This document shows positions 54,111 to 64,000 of a stretch of 64,000 bases of DNA, in pieces. The notes under the pieces are model-generated. The model worked only from the letters and a program-made list of their open reading frames with translations. It made no database searches and was not told the origin of the DNA. Location of the stretch: contig NW_004955477.1 in assembly GCF_000276665.1 (NCBI RefSeq), positions 1,343,260-1,407,259 on the forward strand. The letters run 5' to 3'. Each line of letters starts with the position of its first letter. Positions within the stretch are counted from its first letter, which is position 1. The position numbers and the translations under genes were made by a program. The stretch is from Chinchilla lanigera (lineage: Eukaryota > Chordata > Mammalia > Rodentia > Chinchillidae).

Positions 54111-55412
54111 ACTTCTACCTTTAATCATTGCTGGATGAGGCAGCAAACAAGCGGCCCTTTCCTTTTGCAATTATGTGCTGGGCAGTCGCTGTTGGGAAGG
54201 GAAGAAGGCGGGTGCCGGTGAGCAGGAAGGGTTAGGGGAGCTGCACATGTACGGGCTGTGCGGATCCACTGCTAGGCCCGGGCCAGGCCACATTAGGGGC
54301 GGCGGGGTGGGAGGTTGCTCTTGCTAGGGCAGGATATCAGATTTAAATGTCCAAATCTGCACGGTGGAAGACAAAAATCCACTTGACTGGTATTAACAAA
54401 GCACCTGGATTTGGTTAACAGGAGAAAGGTTGAATTAGGTTATTGGCTATTCCAGGGCTAGTCCCCTGCCCCTTGCCCAACATGCTTTGCCTCGTTCCCA
54501 TTTAAGAGTCAACCCCAAACTGGGCTGGTGGGGGTGGGTTTTCTGTGTCTCCATCCCTGAGGTTTCACACCCACCTCTGGGCTGGGCTTCTAGGGTAGCT
54601 TCAGAAACAAAGCTGCATTCCTTGAGGGCCAGTGTGCACACAGCTCTTGGGTCCTTCATCCGGGTGACAGGGGCAAGCTGGGAGTTTGGGGCCTTTGCGG
54701 GGCTCCTGGCTCAGTGGAAACTCACAACCGCAGGAGTGATGAAAGTCACGCCTGGTCCCCATTTCCTCATCTGCTGTCCAGATGAAAGAAAGAAAGAAAG
54801 AAAAGGAAAGAAAGTTTAACGGGCAAACTAGACTGCACCATTGGATTCCTCTTATCTGGAGGATGAGCTTTGGCTGCAGTCTGATTCCGGGCTCAGGATG
54901 GCAGACCATATTGTGGATTTCCCCAGATCGTTGGCTTGGGAGCGGGCCAGTATGCTTATTCCACCAGACCAACCACTTGACTGCCTGGGAAAGCTTTGCT
55001 TTGCCCAATCCTCAGGGCAGGAGTGAATGCAGTGATAGCTGGGCAAAGCAGGAGGAAGCACCTTCCCTGGCTCAGGGCAGCAGGAAGAGGTGTTGCAGCC
55101 TTCTAATCATCGGGTCCCCATCCCTGCAACCTGTGCATGGTGTTGTCTTCTTTGTAAAAAGGGTCTTTCCAGGTGTGACTTTAGGATCTTAAGAAGGGGA
55201 GCTTATCCTAGATTTTCCAGGCAATCCCCTAATGCAACCTCAAATGTCTTTCTTCAGAAAAGGCAGGTGGAGGGAGACTTGACAGAGACCAGAAAGGAGA
55301 AGGCCCTGGGAAGATGAGCAGATGTGGGGGTGATTGGCCTCTGAGGCTTAGAAAAGACAAGGAATGGATTCTCTCAGGCCTCCAGGGGTGGTGCGGCCCT
55401 GCTGACACCTTG
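54111..55412. other. Non-coding segment, GC-richer
   Basis: No gene is recognised. CpG-containing sequence is at 54195-54310 ('gaaggcgggtgccgg', 'gcggcgggg'), below island size, and an AAAG tract at 54784-54815. Large overlapping frames on both strands (54487-54819, 54601-55008, 54782-55192) are mutual shadows without domains. Confidence 0.4.
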
Positions 55413-55420
55413 ACCTAGGC

Positions 55421-55500
55421 CAGTGATGGCAAACCTTTTAGAGGTTTCAATGATACAAAAAGCCTGCTATGGCACATGTGCCATAGGTTCGCCATCACTG
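55421..55500. mobile_element. 80-bp hAT-type MITE with perfect 8-bp target duplication
   Basis: The left end 'cagtgatggcaaacc' and right end 'ggttcgccatcactg' are inverted repeats matching at 14 of 15 positions. 'acctaggc' stands immediately on both sides (55413-55420 and 55501-55508), the 8-bp duplication expected of hAT transposition. The ends match the longer element at 40310-40507, so this is an internally deleted derivative. Confidence 0.9.
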
Positions 55501-55508
55501 ACCTAGGC

Positions 55509-56690
55509 CCCTGTGATACTGATTTCATCTTGTCACCTTCAGAACTGTAAGAGAGTAGATGTCTCCTCTTGAAAGCACTCATTTGGGGAAATTCATCCAG
55601 CAGCCATGGGGCACCAGCACAGATGCCCTAAAGAAGGTCCAACTCCGTAAATGGGGTGAGCTTGAGCTGGGGAGAGTTGGGATGGTTCTGCAGTGAGCTT
55701 CCAGACCAGAAAGGTAGTGTGGGCTGGGCTTCTGGTGTGCAGCACCGTGTTCTGATACCTGTGCGGTTTTGTGGTATATCGCTCTGAGTTTTGACTTCAG
55801 GGAATGCGGCACTCCAACTTTTGAGGGGCTGTTAGTCAGGAATGGGTGGGCTGGAGTGGGGGGGTCTCACAGTGACTAGAGCTTGGAAGCAGGGGTCTGA
55901 TGTGGGCTCAGCACAGGGTAGGACTGAAGCTATGGGCTTCGGGGCTTAGGTCCCTGGGGCTGGCACAGCTGGCGACTCACCCCAATGATCATAAAGGGCA
56001 TGTAGGAAACCACAACAAGAATATCCCACAACCTCTCAGAGGGTAATTTTGAATGCAGAAATGGATATATTTCCCACCTCATAAAAATTTTCTCAAAGGT
56101 CTGTTTAGTACTGTTTTTCTGTATTTTATTCTTTTACACAATAGCCTTAATACTGTAGAATAGGTATGCTTTTTGGTCAGGGGTAGATAGTTTCAATGAT
56201 GCCTGGAGTGGGGCCTGGCATAGATAGTCACATTCCACAAGGGTTGCTGCTGCTTGTATCTTTGTGGAAAGAGCAGGTCTCTCAGAATAGACACCCCTGG
56301 GAAAAGCCCTGTTTTTGCTGCTTAGGAAGGCCTTCTCTGAGCCTCGAGTTCTTCTTCTATGAGCTTACTCTGTGCCTATCCTGAGGGATGATTTTGAAGA
56401 TGACTTTGAAGAAAGCACCCAGTCCCTGTAACTTCTAAACTGAGTAGGTTCCTTCCTTCTGTCTATGCTTTTGGGTACTTCAGGAGTTCTGCTACTTTAG
56501 TAGGTTCTTCCTGGCCTCCAACCTTGATCTTAAGGCAGCCGTTTTTTCCCAAGTGATGCCATCCACCAGGTTGGCTCGGGCATTCGCCTACTGCTCTGTC
56601 TGCAGCACAGCTCTGGTTGCTGTAAAATAGGGAAGAAAGACACATCAGACTGTCCTTGTCCCCAAGAAATGTCCTGGAGAATGTTGCCAG
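55509..56690. other. Non-coding segment
   Basis: No gene is recognised. 'tcatcttgtcaccttcagaa', 'ctgtaagagagtag' at about 55526-55559 may be the last trace of a MaLR LTR. Confidence 0.4.
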
Positions 56691-56694
56691 ATAA

Positions 56695-56865
56695 AAACAC
56701 GGTGCCCTGTTAAATTTTAATTTAAATAATCAATGAGTAATTTTGGGGGATATAAATATATTCCATAGAGTATTTGGGATATGCTTATACTGAAAAATAT
56801 TTAATGTCTATTTGAATTAAAATTTAACTGTCTGTCATGTGCTAAGTAAGTCCAGCAACCCAATG
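56695..56865. mobile_element. Palindromic non-autonomous DNA transposon remnant
   Basis: 'gttaaattttaatt' at 56709-56722 pairs perfectly with 56815-56828; flanking 'ggtgccct' and the right-hand part 'tgtctgtcatgtgctaagta' fit an old palindromic element of MER53 type (name from memory). The interior is AT-rich with further weak self-complementarity. Confidence 0.6.
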
Positions 56866-58045
56866 GCCCTTCCTCCTGCATGAAAATGTGAAATCTGGGG
56901 TCACTTCTTGTTGCTTTGGAGAGTCCTCTGAGATTGTTGGTACCCAGGGTGAGATTCTACTTTGTCCTTTTCTTGGTCCCAAGACCAGAGAAAGTCTTCT
57001 CATCCTTCTGTCCCTCAGTTTCCTCCTCTGCTCTGGCTGATGTCCCTTTCTGGTTCCTTTTCCTTGACTTCACAGTTGGTAGAAGACATCTGGCCAAGCT
57101 GGCATTTTGGTGTTGTGTAGACAAAATAACCCACTGGTTTGACTGCATCTTTCACTTTTCAAACACTTGTTTTGGCTTCCTGTAGACACAATCCAAGTGC
57201 CTCTGACCTGCCCTTTCAGTCCCAATTCTCAGTACTTGTAAGGAAAAGTCTCCTTGTAACACAGTCCAATTCCCCAAGCTGGGTCTCTAAAGGGCATTTC
57301 GAAGCCCTTTTAATTTCCAATCCATTAAAAAAATAAATCTTCAGAGGGCTTACTTCCTACATAGCAGCATGCTTTTGGGCTCGACAGCTGTCAAACTGAA
57401 AAACATTCCATGAATTCTCCAAGTAATTTAAAAGTTGCTCGGACTGAAATACAGGGCGATGCCTGCTCAGCTGAAAGGGGACCATTTGTATCTGGGTAAT
57501 TCAATTCACTTGATTTTTTTTTTTCCCAGGGAATTACTTTCCTAAGAAAAAGGAGAAACTATGCATTTTACTCAATTATGAAATGGGAGTGCAGATCTAG
57601 CTTGTCATTCTGCTTCTACCTGGTTCTGCCTTCCGCTGCACCTCTGGGAAGGGCCATCTTTTAAGCCGTTGCTTGTACTTTGGCAATAATTACTTTTGGA
57701 TGTAAACAGAGTCCATTTTGGAGACTATGTTCTGTGGTGGATACACACATGTATATATCTATACCTATATATTGTACATATATATAATATTTTGGGATTT
57801 ATACTTTCTGCTCACATATGAGTTCCTTTCTCTTTAGCACTTAAAACACTCCAGCCACCATTTGTTTTGAGCAAACACAATGCTATGAAGTCCTACAATA
57901 ACTCATTGGGGACTTGGAGCCACAAATTTTTTATTAACCCTGCTAACACCTTGGAAGTTACAGGATGTCTCCCAAATGCACAAGCTCCATGCTCATTCCC
58001 TTGAATTCCTCATCCATTTATCCTTCTGCCCTCAATAATGGTTCT
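56866..58045. other. Non-coding segment
   Basis: No gene is recognised. A TA-rich run is at about 57750-57790 and a T-run near 57514-57525. The 89-codon frame at 56916-57185 is opposed by one at 56957-57148. Confidence 0.4.
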
Positions 58046-58047
58046 GC

Positions 58048-58135
58048 CAGCCTTATTTATCTCTTTCCCTTCCTCTCTTTCTTCTCCCTCTCTCCTCCCT
58101 TCCTCCTTTTTTCTCCCTCCTCTTCCCCCTTCGTG
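58048..58135. repeat. Pyrimidine-rich (CT) low-complexity tract
   Basis: Nearly pure C/T stretch of about 85 bp. Confidence 0.8.
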
Positions 58136-59095
58136 GCTTTGCACTTTTTAGTCTCAATAAAAGAGCTTGATGTCTGCCATTGGGAAACCTTACTTCCATT
58201 TTTTCCCCTAGAAAAATGGAGCAGGTTTCTTTTAACTAGTGCAAGGCTCTCCTCTCTAAAAGGTTTTTATTATTGAGTGCCCGGGGTCTTTAGTTTCCAA
58301 CATTTATCTTCCAGCTAAGCAGGAACAAAAGAGGGAGGTAGCCTTCTGCACCCCGAGTTTCTGAGTAATCACCCAGCAGTTAAATTGAAGCGACCACAAC
58401 ATCTTCTTCATTGTGTCACTTTGGACTTGCTCGTTAATTTATGAGCCTCAACTGTCAAAATAGTTTGTGCAACGGACCCTAAAAACAGTGATGGGTCATA
58501 TCAATCAATCGGGTTTTATAGCCTTGGTTTCCCTCGTGCAGGCCTGCCTGCTGTATACAGCATATTAAAAGGAAAACCACATACACAATAGATGTGCCCC
58601 AAATGGATACATAACCCCAAACAATGCCTCCCTTCACACACAGGGCTCCAGGATGCTTATTATGCCAATGATATTCCACCTGCAAAGTTCTCAGGACGAC
58701 AGTGGAAGCTCTCAGACCTGTTGAGAAGGCTGTCCTCACCCTGGAAAGCCCCATTCTGTCCTGTCAGTCATTGCTCATGATCATACCCAAGTGGTGTCAA
58801 AATGCCACTTTCAGAGGTTTTTGGACCCAAATGTGGAATGAGTTACAAAAGGCAGGGAAGAAGAGAGAAAGGCAGCAGGAGGGCAGGGCTGGCCGCGAAA
58901 GCTGTCCCAGTAAAGGGAGCTTTTTTTAGTCTTTGTGATTATAGAATCTAAGTAGGTTCTAATAAGCCATAAGACCTATTTGCAAATTTCTAGTTTGCTT
59001 TCACATGCTGTCCTGCTGTCCAGAGTACATTTGAGAACTCAGGGCCCCTTCATTTTCACTTTCGGTGTTCCTCTCGATTCTAGGCCCTGGTTAGG
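58136..59095. other. Non-coding segment
   Basis: No gene or definite repeat is recognised. Confidence 0.4.
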
Positions 59096-59099
59096 GTTT

Positions 59100-59265
59100 A
59101 TTATGCAGATATTTTTCACTTTTGTCTTTCTGATCATAAATACATGTTCATTATTGAACGCTTGGAAACTACAGAGAGCTGCGGAGAAGAGAAAACCTGT
59201 TCCCCCCAATCTAGGGTCAACCTCTAGTAAAATTCAGTGCATTTTCTGCCTTCTGTGCCTGTAAT
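59100..59265 (-). mobile_element. Possible old LINE-1 3' UTR fragment, antisense
   Basis: 'aaatacatgttcattattga', 'acgcttggaaactacagaga' and 'aaattcagtgcattttctgc' resemble an ancient L1 3' end of 'cattatagaaaatttggaaaatacag' type. The match is weak. Confidence 0.35.
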
Positions 59266-59995
59266 TTTGTGAGACAATTTTGTTTCCTGCTTTTAAAGGA
59301 ATTCTCTAAAAATTTTAATTTCCCATGGTTAAATGCCATTTTTGGTACGTGCCATAGTTTATTTGGTCAGGCTGATAGGCTTTCTGAAACAGTCCCAAAT
59401 TTAATGACCTGCGGAAATGGACGCTTCCTAGCCTCCAAAATATCTGCTCTCCTTCGAAGAACAATATGAAGCACCAGCGTCCTCTGCAAGGGTAGTAATT
59501 CTTGCTGGATGTCCTTTTCCAGACCTTGACTATGTAGCCAACTCCTGTTCATCCTTAAGGCTGCACCAAAGCAGCCCATTCTCTGAATTCTGCATTCTCT
59601 TCCTGCATGGAGTTGGTGCCACCCTTCTTTGGGCTGACCTCTGTGTTAGCTCATCAGTGGGTTACTGAATGGCATTTACCTGTCTTGCTGGTCCCCTTTG
59701 GTCCTTAGATGTCCCCGTATATCTACATTAGAGCTGCAGTCATCTGTCTTGGCGACTGGCCAGGATGGGCTACCCCGGATCACTTGGTCTGCGTGGAACC
59801 TCCCGTTTTCTGGACTGTGGCTGGCATGCTCAGAGATAAATTGATCATTTAGAAGTATAGCCCAGGTGTCTTGGGGGACTGAAATTAAAGCACACTAAAA
59901 ACCTTTCAGCTCCCAGGACTATTCTTTGATTTTTATGTTGGGTGTGAGGACATTTCTCTCAAATGTCCCTGTTGTTAATAGCTACTGTCAGGGTT
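59266..59995. other. Non-coding segment
   Basis: I see nothing recognisable here. Confidence 0.4.
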
Positions 59996-59999
59996 CACG

Positions 60000-60720
60000 G
60001 TAGCATTTATACTGAAAACTACTAATTTGATATTTCTCTAGTGAATTTAATGAGTATGAAAAAGTGTCATTTAGAGCTAGTTTTCTCTTTGTGCTTTGAA
60101 AAATGAAATGCACGTAGTTATCTGTAAATGAGATAATTACCTGCCTACTTTGCTAAAGGCACCTACTAGTGATTTTTTTTAGCTTGTTTCACTTAATGAA
60201 AGCTTTATAAAATGGGGAGCCCAGAGCTGTTAATAGACTTGTTGTAATAGTCTCTGATAAAGGGATATAAAACCAGTTGTTCCAAAACAGTCCCAGAAAT
60301 AGCCTGATGAAATGGCTGGCAGCTCAGGCATAAATTTAAGTCTTGGTTGCATTTAGAGAAAATGTAATAATAGCTGCAGCCAATATTTTTAATATTACTG
60401 ATCTTTCAACAATAATTACCTGGAACTTTTAATGTCTGCAATTAGAGCACTAGCAATTCAGGGGCCCAGCCCAGTGGTGAACTGTACGAAATTGGATACT
60501 TGCTGTAATTGGTAATTAATCACTTTTCATTACCAGGAAGGGATGTTGTAGTTATTGTGAATAGATACATCACACTAATTACAGGCAAACACAAACCTAC
60601 ATATTTGAATTTAGGGCTTTTAGGAAAATAAGCAAGCCCTGCCAGTAATCTATGGCAGAGAGGAGATTAGCCCACCCAATTAAACAATGCAGAAGAGGCC
60701 ATGTATATTTTGACAAGAAC
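60000..60720. promoter_or_regulatory. Candidate conserved non-coding/enhancer block
   Basis: About 700 bp of repeat-free, AT-rich sequence, dense in homeodomain-type cores ('ttggtaattaatcac', 'acactaattacagg', 'acaataattacctgg', 'gagataattacctgc'). Motif density and lack of transposons resemble deeply conserved developmental enhancers. This is inference; no alignment was possible. Confidence 0.35.
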
Positions 60721-62635
60721 CCATCAGGGCAAGAGTTCCCTTTTCCCAAGGGACTCGATCCGGTTTCCGTTCACATCTGTGGGTAATTTAAATTCTTGTC
60801 TTTTATGCACATTTAGAAATAGTTCCAAATAAATATTTGAATATCTCCTTTGGTAAGCCGGCACGATCGCAGGCACCACCAACTGCTTCTTTGTGTAAAA
60901 CATGCACATCAATATCTCTAGTGCAGATTTGGCCCTCAAGCCCAGGGAATCCCAGGGACGCCTGCCAACGCACCCACCTCTGCAGTCCTTCCCTTCTCCA
61001 TGGGTCCTTATGTAGATGAGAGCACAGGTCCCTAGACTCGAGACTTGCCTCATTTCTGTCTGCCAACAACCTTGTCTCAGAGCTGCCTTGTCATCAAGCC
61101 CTGCCATTTTTATTGTCACCCCCTCTGTCACTTTTGCAGCCCACTTCCTTGCTCACTGCTGTTGCACAGCACAGGGGCTCCCTGTCATCTCAGGGTTGCA
61201 TCCCAGGAAAACACAACTTGCAGAGAGGACTTACGCATGTAGAACATCCCCGTGAGAATTAATGTGGAAAACATCCTTTTTTTTGCTGGGGCCCTGCTGT
61301 TCTAGTGCCACCCCACTGCTGTCAATAATGTTTAGCATACTTTACGTAGAAAATGAAAGAAGACTCTTGGGGACGACCAGGCTGTCTCGCTGCAGTGACG
61401 AGAGGGTGGAATTGCCCCACCCACTTTAGTCCTGTGCACGTGTGCATCTGGAAGCCCAGGTCTGGGTGTGCGTCCAGGATGGAGTTTGTGGAGAGCCTGA
61501 GAGTCCTGAGTCCTCTGTGTTCTCCCTCAGGCAGAAAAGCAGGAAAGAGGTGCTGCCCCCTTCTTGCACGCATATTAGCATCCTTCCTCCATCTGCTCCC
61601 TCCCTGCCAGTGCTGTGCCGGCCCCACCACTGTTTCCAGATTGGGTCATGATGGAGAAATATGTCCCATGTCAATTAGCTCCTTACACGCAAAATGATCT
61701 TTGAGAAGCCAGCAAAGCCCAGTGACCCCCGTGCCTCTCACGTGGGCCTCTGTCTAATGGATGGCTCTTATCTGCTCTCCCCGCACCAGGTTCCACAGGT
61801 GTCTCTGAGCCCTGGCAGTTCTAATTCTGCTCTGGTCACCAAATTACATGCACCTGCACTGGAAGGCTGGCCTTGGCTGACATTCAGAGGACTCCTCTCT
61901 TTCCTCTTGGCAGTAGAGATATATAATACCTCAGAAGCAGGTGTAGAGAGTGTGTGGAGGCCTGATTTTAAAGTTGCAGGTGATGATGGATCTAACCTAT
62001 TCTTTAACTCCAGAACAGGGCACCTCTGCATTTCTTCTCTGAGGCCCAGATGCCTCCAAGGACAACCGATGTATGGGATGTGACAACCAAATTAATGTGA
62101 AGATACAGTTTGAAAAATCATACAAGAAACAAGAGCCATGCTGAGAAAGTATGGTCTTTTCATTCCTCTTGGTCCTCCATAGGACCTGTTACCCAGTGCT
62201 TCTTTAGCCAAATTTCATTTTGTTCCCTATTCTGCCGTCACAAGAGACCACGAATTGGTTCCTTGCCCCATAGCACCATTTCAGTCAAGGTCTTTTTCCT
62301 CTGCCTTTGTGTCAGAGCTGAGTAATGATGTGACAACATGTGATTGGGCGATTGATGTCAAATGTTAGCAGCAACATTCATTTCCCCTGAAATGGACAAA
62401 GAAGAGTAGGAGTCATTTAGAAATTTCATCGGGAAGCTGCTCCTCACAAGTGATATTCCAAAATTGAATTGGTCTGAAATTTAAAGTGGCTTTTTAAGGT
62501 TCTTCTGTGCTGATTGTTCCTCAGGTCACTTAGAGTTGTGAAAGGTTGAGGGAGCAAGTTAGTGATGGGAACTGCAAATGTCATTTGTTACCTCCCTGAC
62601 TGCTCTGCAGAAATCCATTCCTCCAGTGACAAGAA
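60721..62635. other. Non-coding segment
   Basis: No gene is recognised. Overlapping frames on opposite strands (60724-61131, 60803-61069, 61322-61630, 61353-61697, 61694-62083, 61768-62031) reflect raised GC content and mask one another; none has a domain. Confidence 0.4.
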
Positions 62636-62639
62636 GTTC

Positions 62640-62800
62640 TTGGGACCTGATTTCACCTACAGAAAGGCCCAGTTTGGAGATGCACCAGTCTAGGCCCCCA
62701 GCTTGCTCTATCCCTTATTACTTACTTCTGAGTCTCAATTTCCCCATGGATAAAATGAGATTAGTAATGCACAAACCAACAGCCACATTGCTGTGCAACT
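62640..62800 (+). mobile_element. MIR SINE fragment
   Basis: 'ttacttacttctgagtctca', 'atttccccatggataaaatg' and 'agattagtaatgcac' follow the MIR 3' core. Confidence 0.6.
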
Positions 62801-62884
62801 TAGACAGGGCACAGAGTGAGACTGTGTGGGTCCTGGCTCCTGGGGGGCACTTTTGATGCCTGTATGTTTTTTTTTCTTTTCATG

Positions 62885-63030
62885 TAACTTCCTAAGGATT
62901 ATCTAATTCAATCTCACAAAATATGGGTTAGAGTTCTCTTTTAGTAAACAAAAGTGTAGAGAGGTGCATAAAAGTCCCCAGGTCCAAAGCTAGTGAAGGG
63001 CAGAGTGGACTTATCCCCCTTGAGGTACTG
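62885..63030 (-). mobile_element. MIR SINE fragment, antisense
   Basis: 'gattatctaattcaatctca', 'gtagagaggtgcataaaagt' and 'ccaggtccaaagctagtgaa' resemble antisense MIR. Confidence 0.55.
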
Positions 63031-64000
63031 ATCGCTCAGTTCTTGCTGCGACACAGGGAAGCTGGTCCTGTCCTCCAGCCTTACCAGAAGGGTACTGAGC
63101 TACCCCTGCCCCAGGTTCCCTTCAAATCCTGCAGAAATAACCAGCTGATGTGTGTCTATGCAGGAGGTGGAATCAGAAACAGGGCACCTCCATGGCCCCG
63201 CCAAAGCCCATCTCAACAGAACTAGAAGGATCTTAGATGATGTGAGTTTAAAATTCCCGCTCTCTGTGACAAGCGTTTTTCACAAGAGCAATATGCAGCT
63301 GGCTGTGCTAATTCTTTAATGTCTGGCACGGCTCACTCTGGGCCCTCCTAGCCCTGCAAAGTTGCCGATATCATCCTTAGAAGTGGTTCCACCTACGGCT
63401 CCGATTCAGGGTCCGGTAGTGATTGTGATTCATGGTCTTCGAGGATGTGGTATCTTGCCTAAGAGCACCTAGACTGCCTAAGAATGGTGCCTGTTTATGG
63501 TGCCTAAGAATAAGATCACCATAACCATGCAGTCAGATATGCTAATGAGATCAATGCAGCGTTACATTAAAAATCCAAACTCATTTGCAAATGAATGTTA
63601 ATAAAAAAGCTCAGTGGAAGTTGGATCAGAATCAATGGTGTGACTGGTTCTTCCTCAGTTAAGTAACATAATTTGTTCAATTTGTTTTATGTCAGTAAGT
63701 GAGGAACCTTTTACTCACTTTGATTCATGGGAGGAGGTTAGAAAATGGTACAGTAGGAAGGAAATTAACATTTAACCTGCCTGCCTGGATTTCCTAGTGG
63801 ATGTCTTGATATGACTGCGGCTGTGTGCGTAAATTCTCCTGATAAACCAAAATGAAACAGCAGCTATTTAATTCCCAAGGAGAACCTGGATGGCAGATAT
63901 TACACTCCCAAGTGAGACCAGTAGACATTGAATCAGGAATTAGAAGCCAGAATCCTAGTCTCATCAACTGTTAGTGGCGTCACTGTGTCATAAGCTTCTG
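63031..64000. other. Non-coding segment
   Basis: No gene is recognised. The block 63280-63640 is repeat-free and AT-rich, with a POU-like palindrome 'catttgcaaatg' at about 63583-63594. Confidence 0.4.

Noticed and set aside
54195..54310. Possible CpG island
   Set aside because: About 115 bp of raised CpG, below usual island length, with no transcript evidence.
54487..55192. Cluster of frames of 110-136 codons on both strands
   Set aside because: They overlap in opposite directions in a GC-richer segment, so they reflect low stop-codon frequency rather than coding selection.
60724..62083. Frames of 114-135 codons on both strands
   Set aside because: Mutual shadows in GC-richer DNA with no domain similarity that I can recognise.

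Overview
The window is mammalian nuclear DNA, and its SINE content points to a rodent outside the mouse/rat family. It carries 7SL-derived B1-type SINEs, tRNA-like ID SINEs, and fused B1-ID dimers (about 24624, 28607, 50625 and, on the minus strand, 14935, 23588, 27735 and 41087). B1-ID dimers are known from squirrel-, dormouse-, beaver- and guinea-pig-related rodents; I cannot name the species. I found no protein-coding gene. All open frames are short, lack family motifs, often run through transposon sequence, and match chance expectation. The window reads as a gene desert or a large intron.

Layout. 1-8 kb: an L1 3' end, MLT1 and MLT2 LTRs, B1 and Alu-like SINEs, MIRs and a MER2-type element. 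8-16 kb: a LINE-1-rich zone with at least three old antisense L1 remnants, one sense ORF2 3' end, a Tigger-type MITE inserted in an L1, a SINE inside a SINE, and two young L1 insertions of one family with intact target duplications. 16-30 kb: MaLR LTRs in both orientations, MER20- and Charlie-type DNA transposons, B1-ID dimers, and a 36-bp tailless ID insertion. 30-45 kb: mostly non-repetitive, AT-rich DNA that looks like conserved non-coding sequence, with an hAT-type MITE at 40310 and a Tigger-type MITE at 43046. 45-51 kb: L1 and LTR fragments, a 2.3-kb Tigger element with a decayed transposase on the minus strand, and a fresh ID SINE. 51-64 kb: largely repeat-poor. It includes a long candidate regulatory block (about 52431-54110) with palindromes, a second one near 60000-60720, and an 80-bp hAT MITE with perfect 8-bp target duplications at 55421.

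No genes work together here. What can be read is the insertion history: ancient MIR/L1M/MLT/Tigger/hAT sequence, then lineage-specific B1, ID and L1 copies. The repeat-poor segments are the likeliest functional DNA, probably enhancers of a developmental gene outside the window, but conservation cannot be tested from one sequence. Repeat family names are from memory of consensus sequences; class and orientation are more secure than subfamily.
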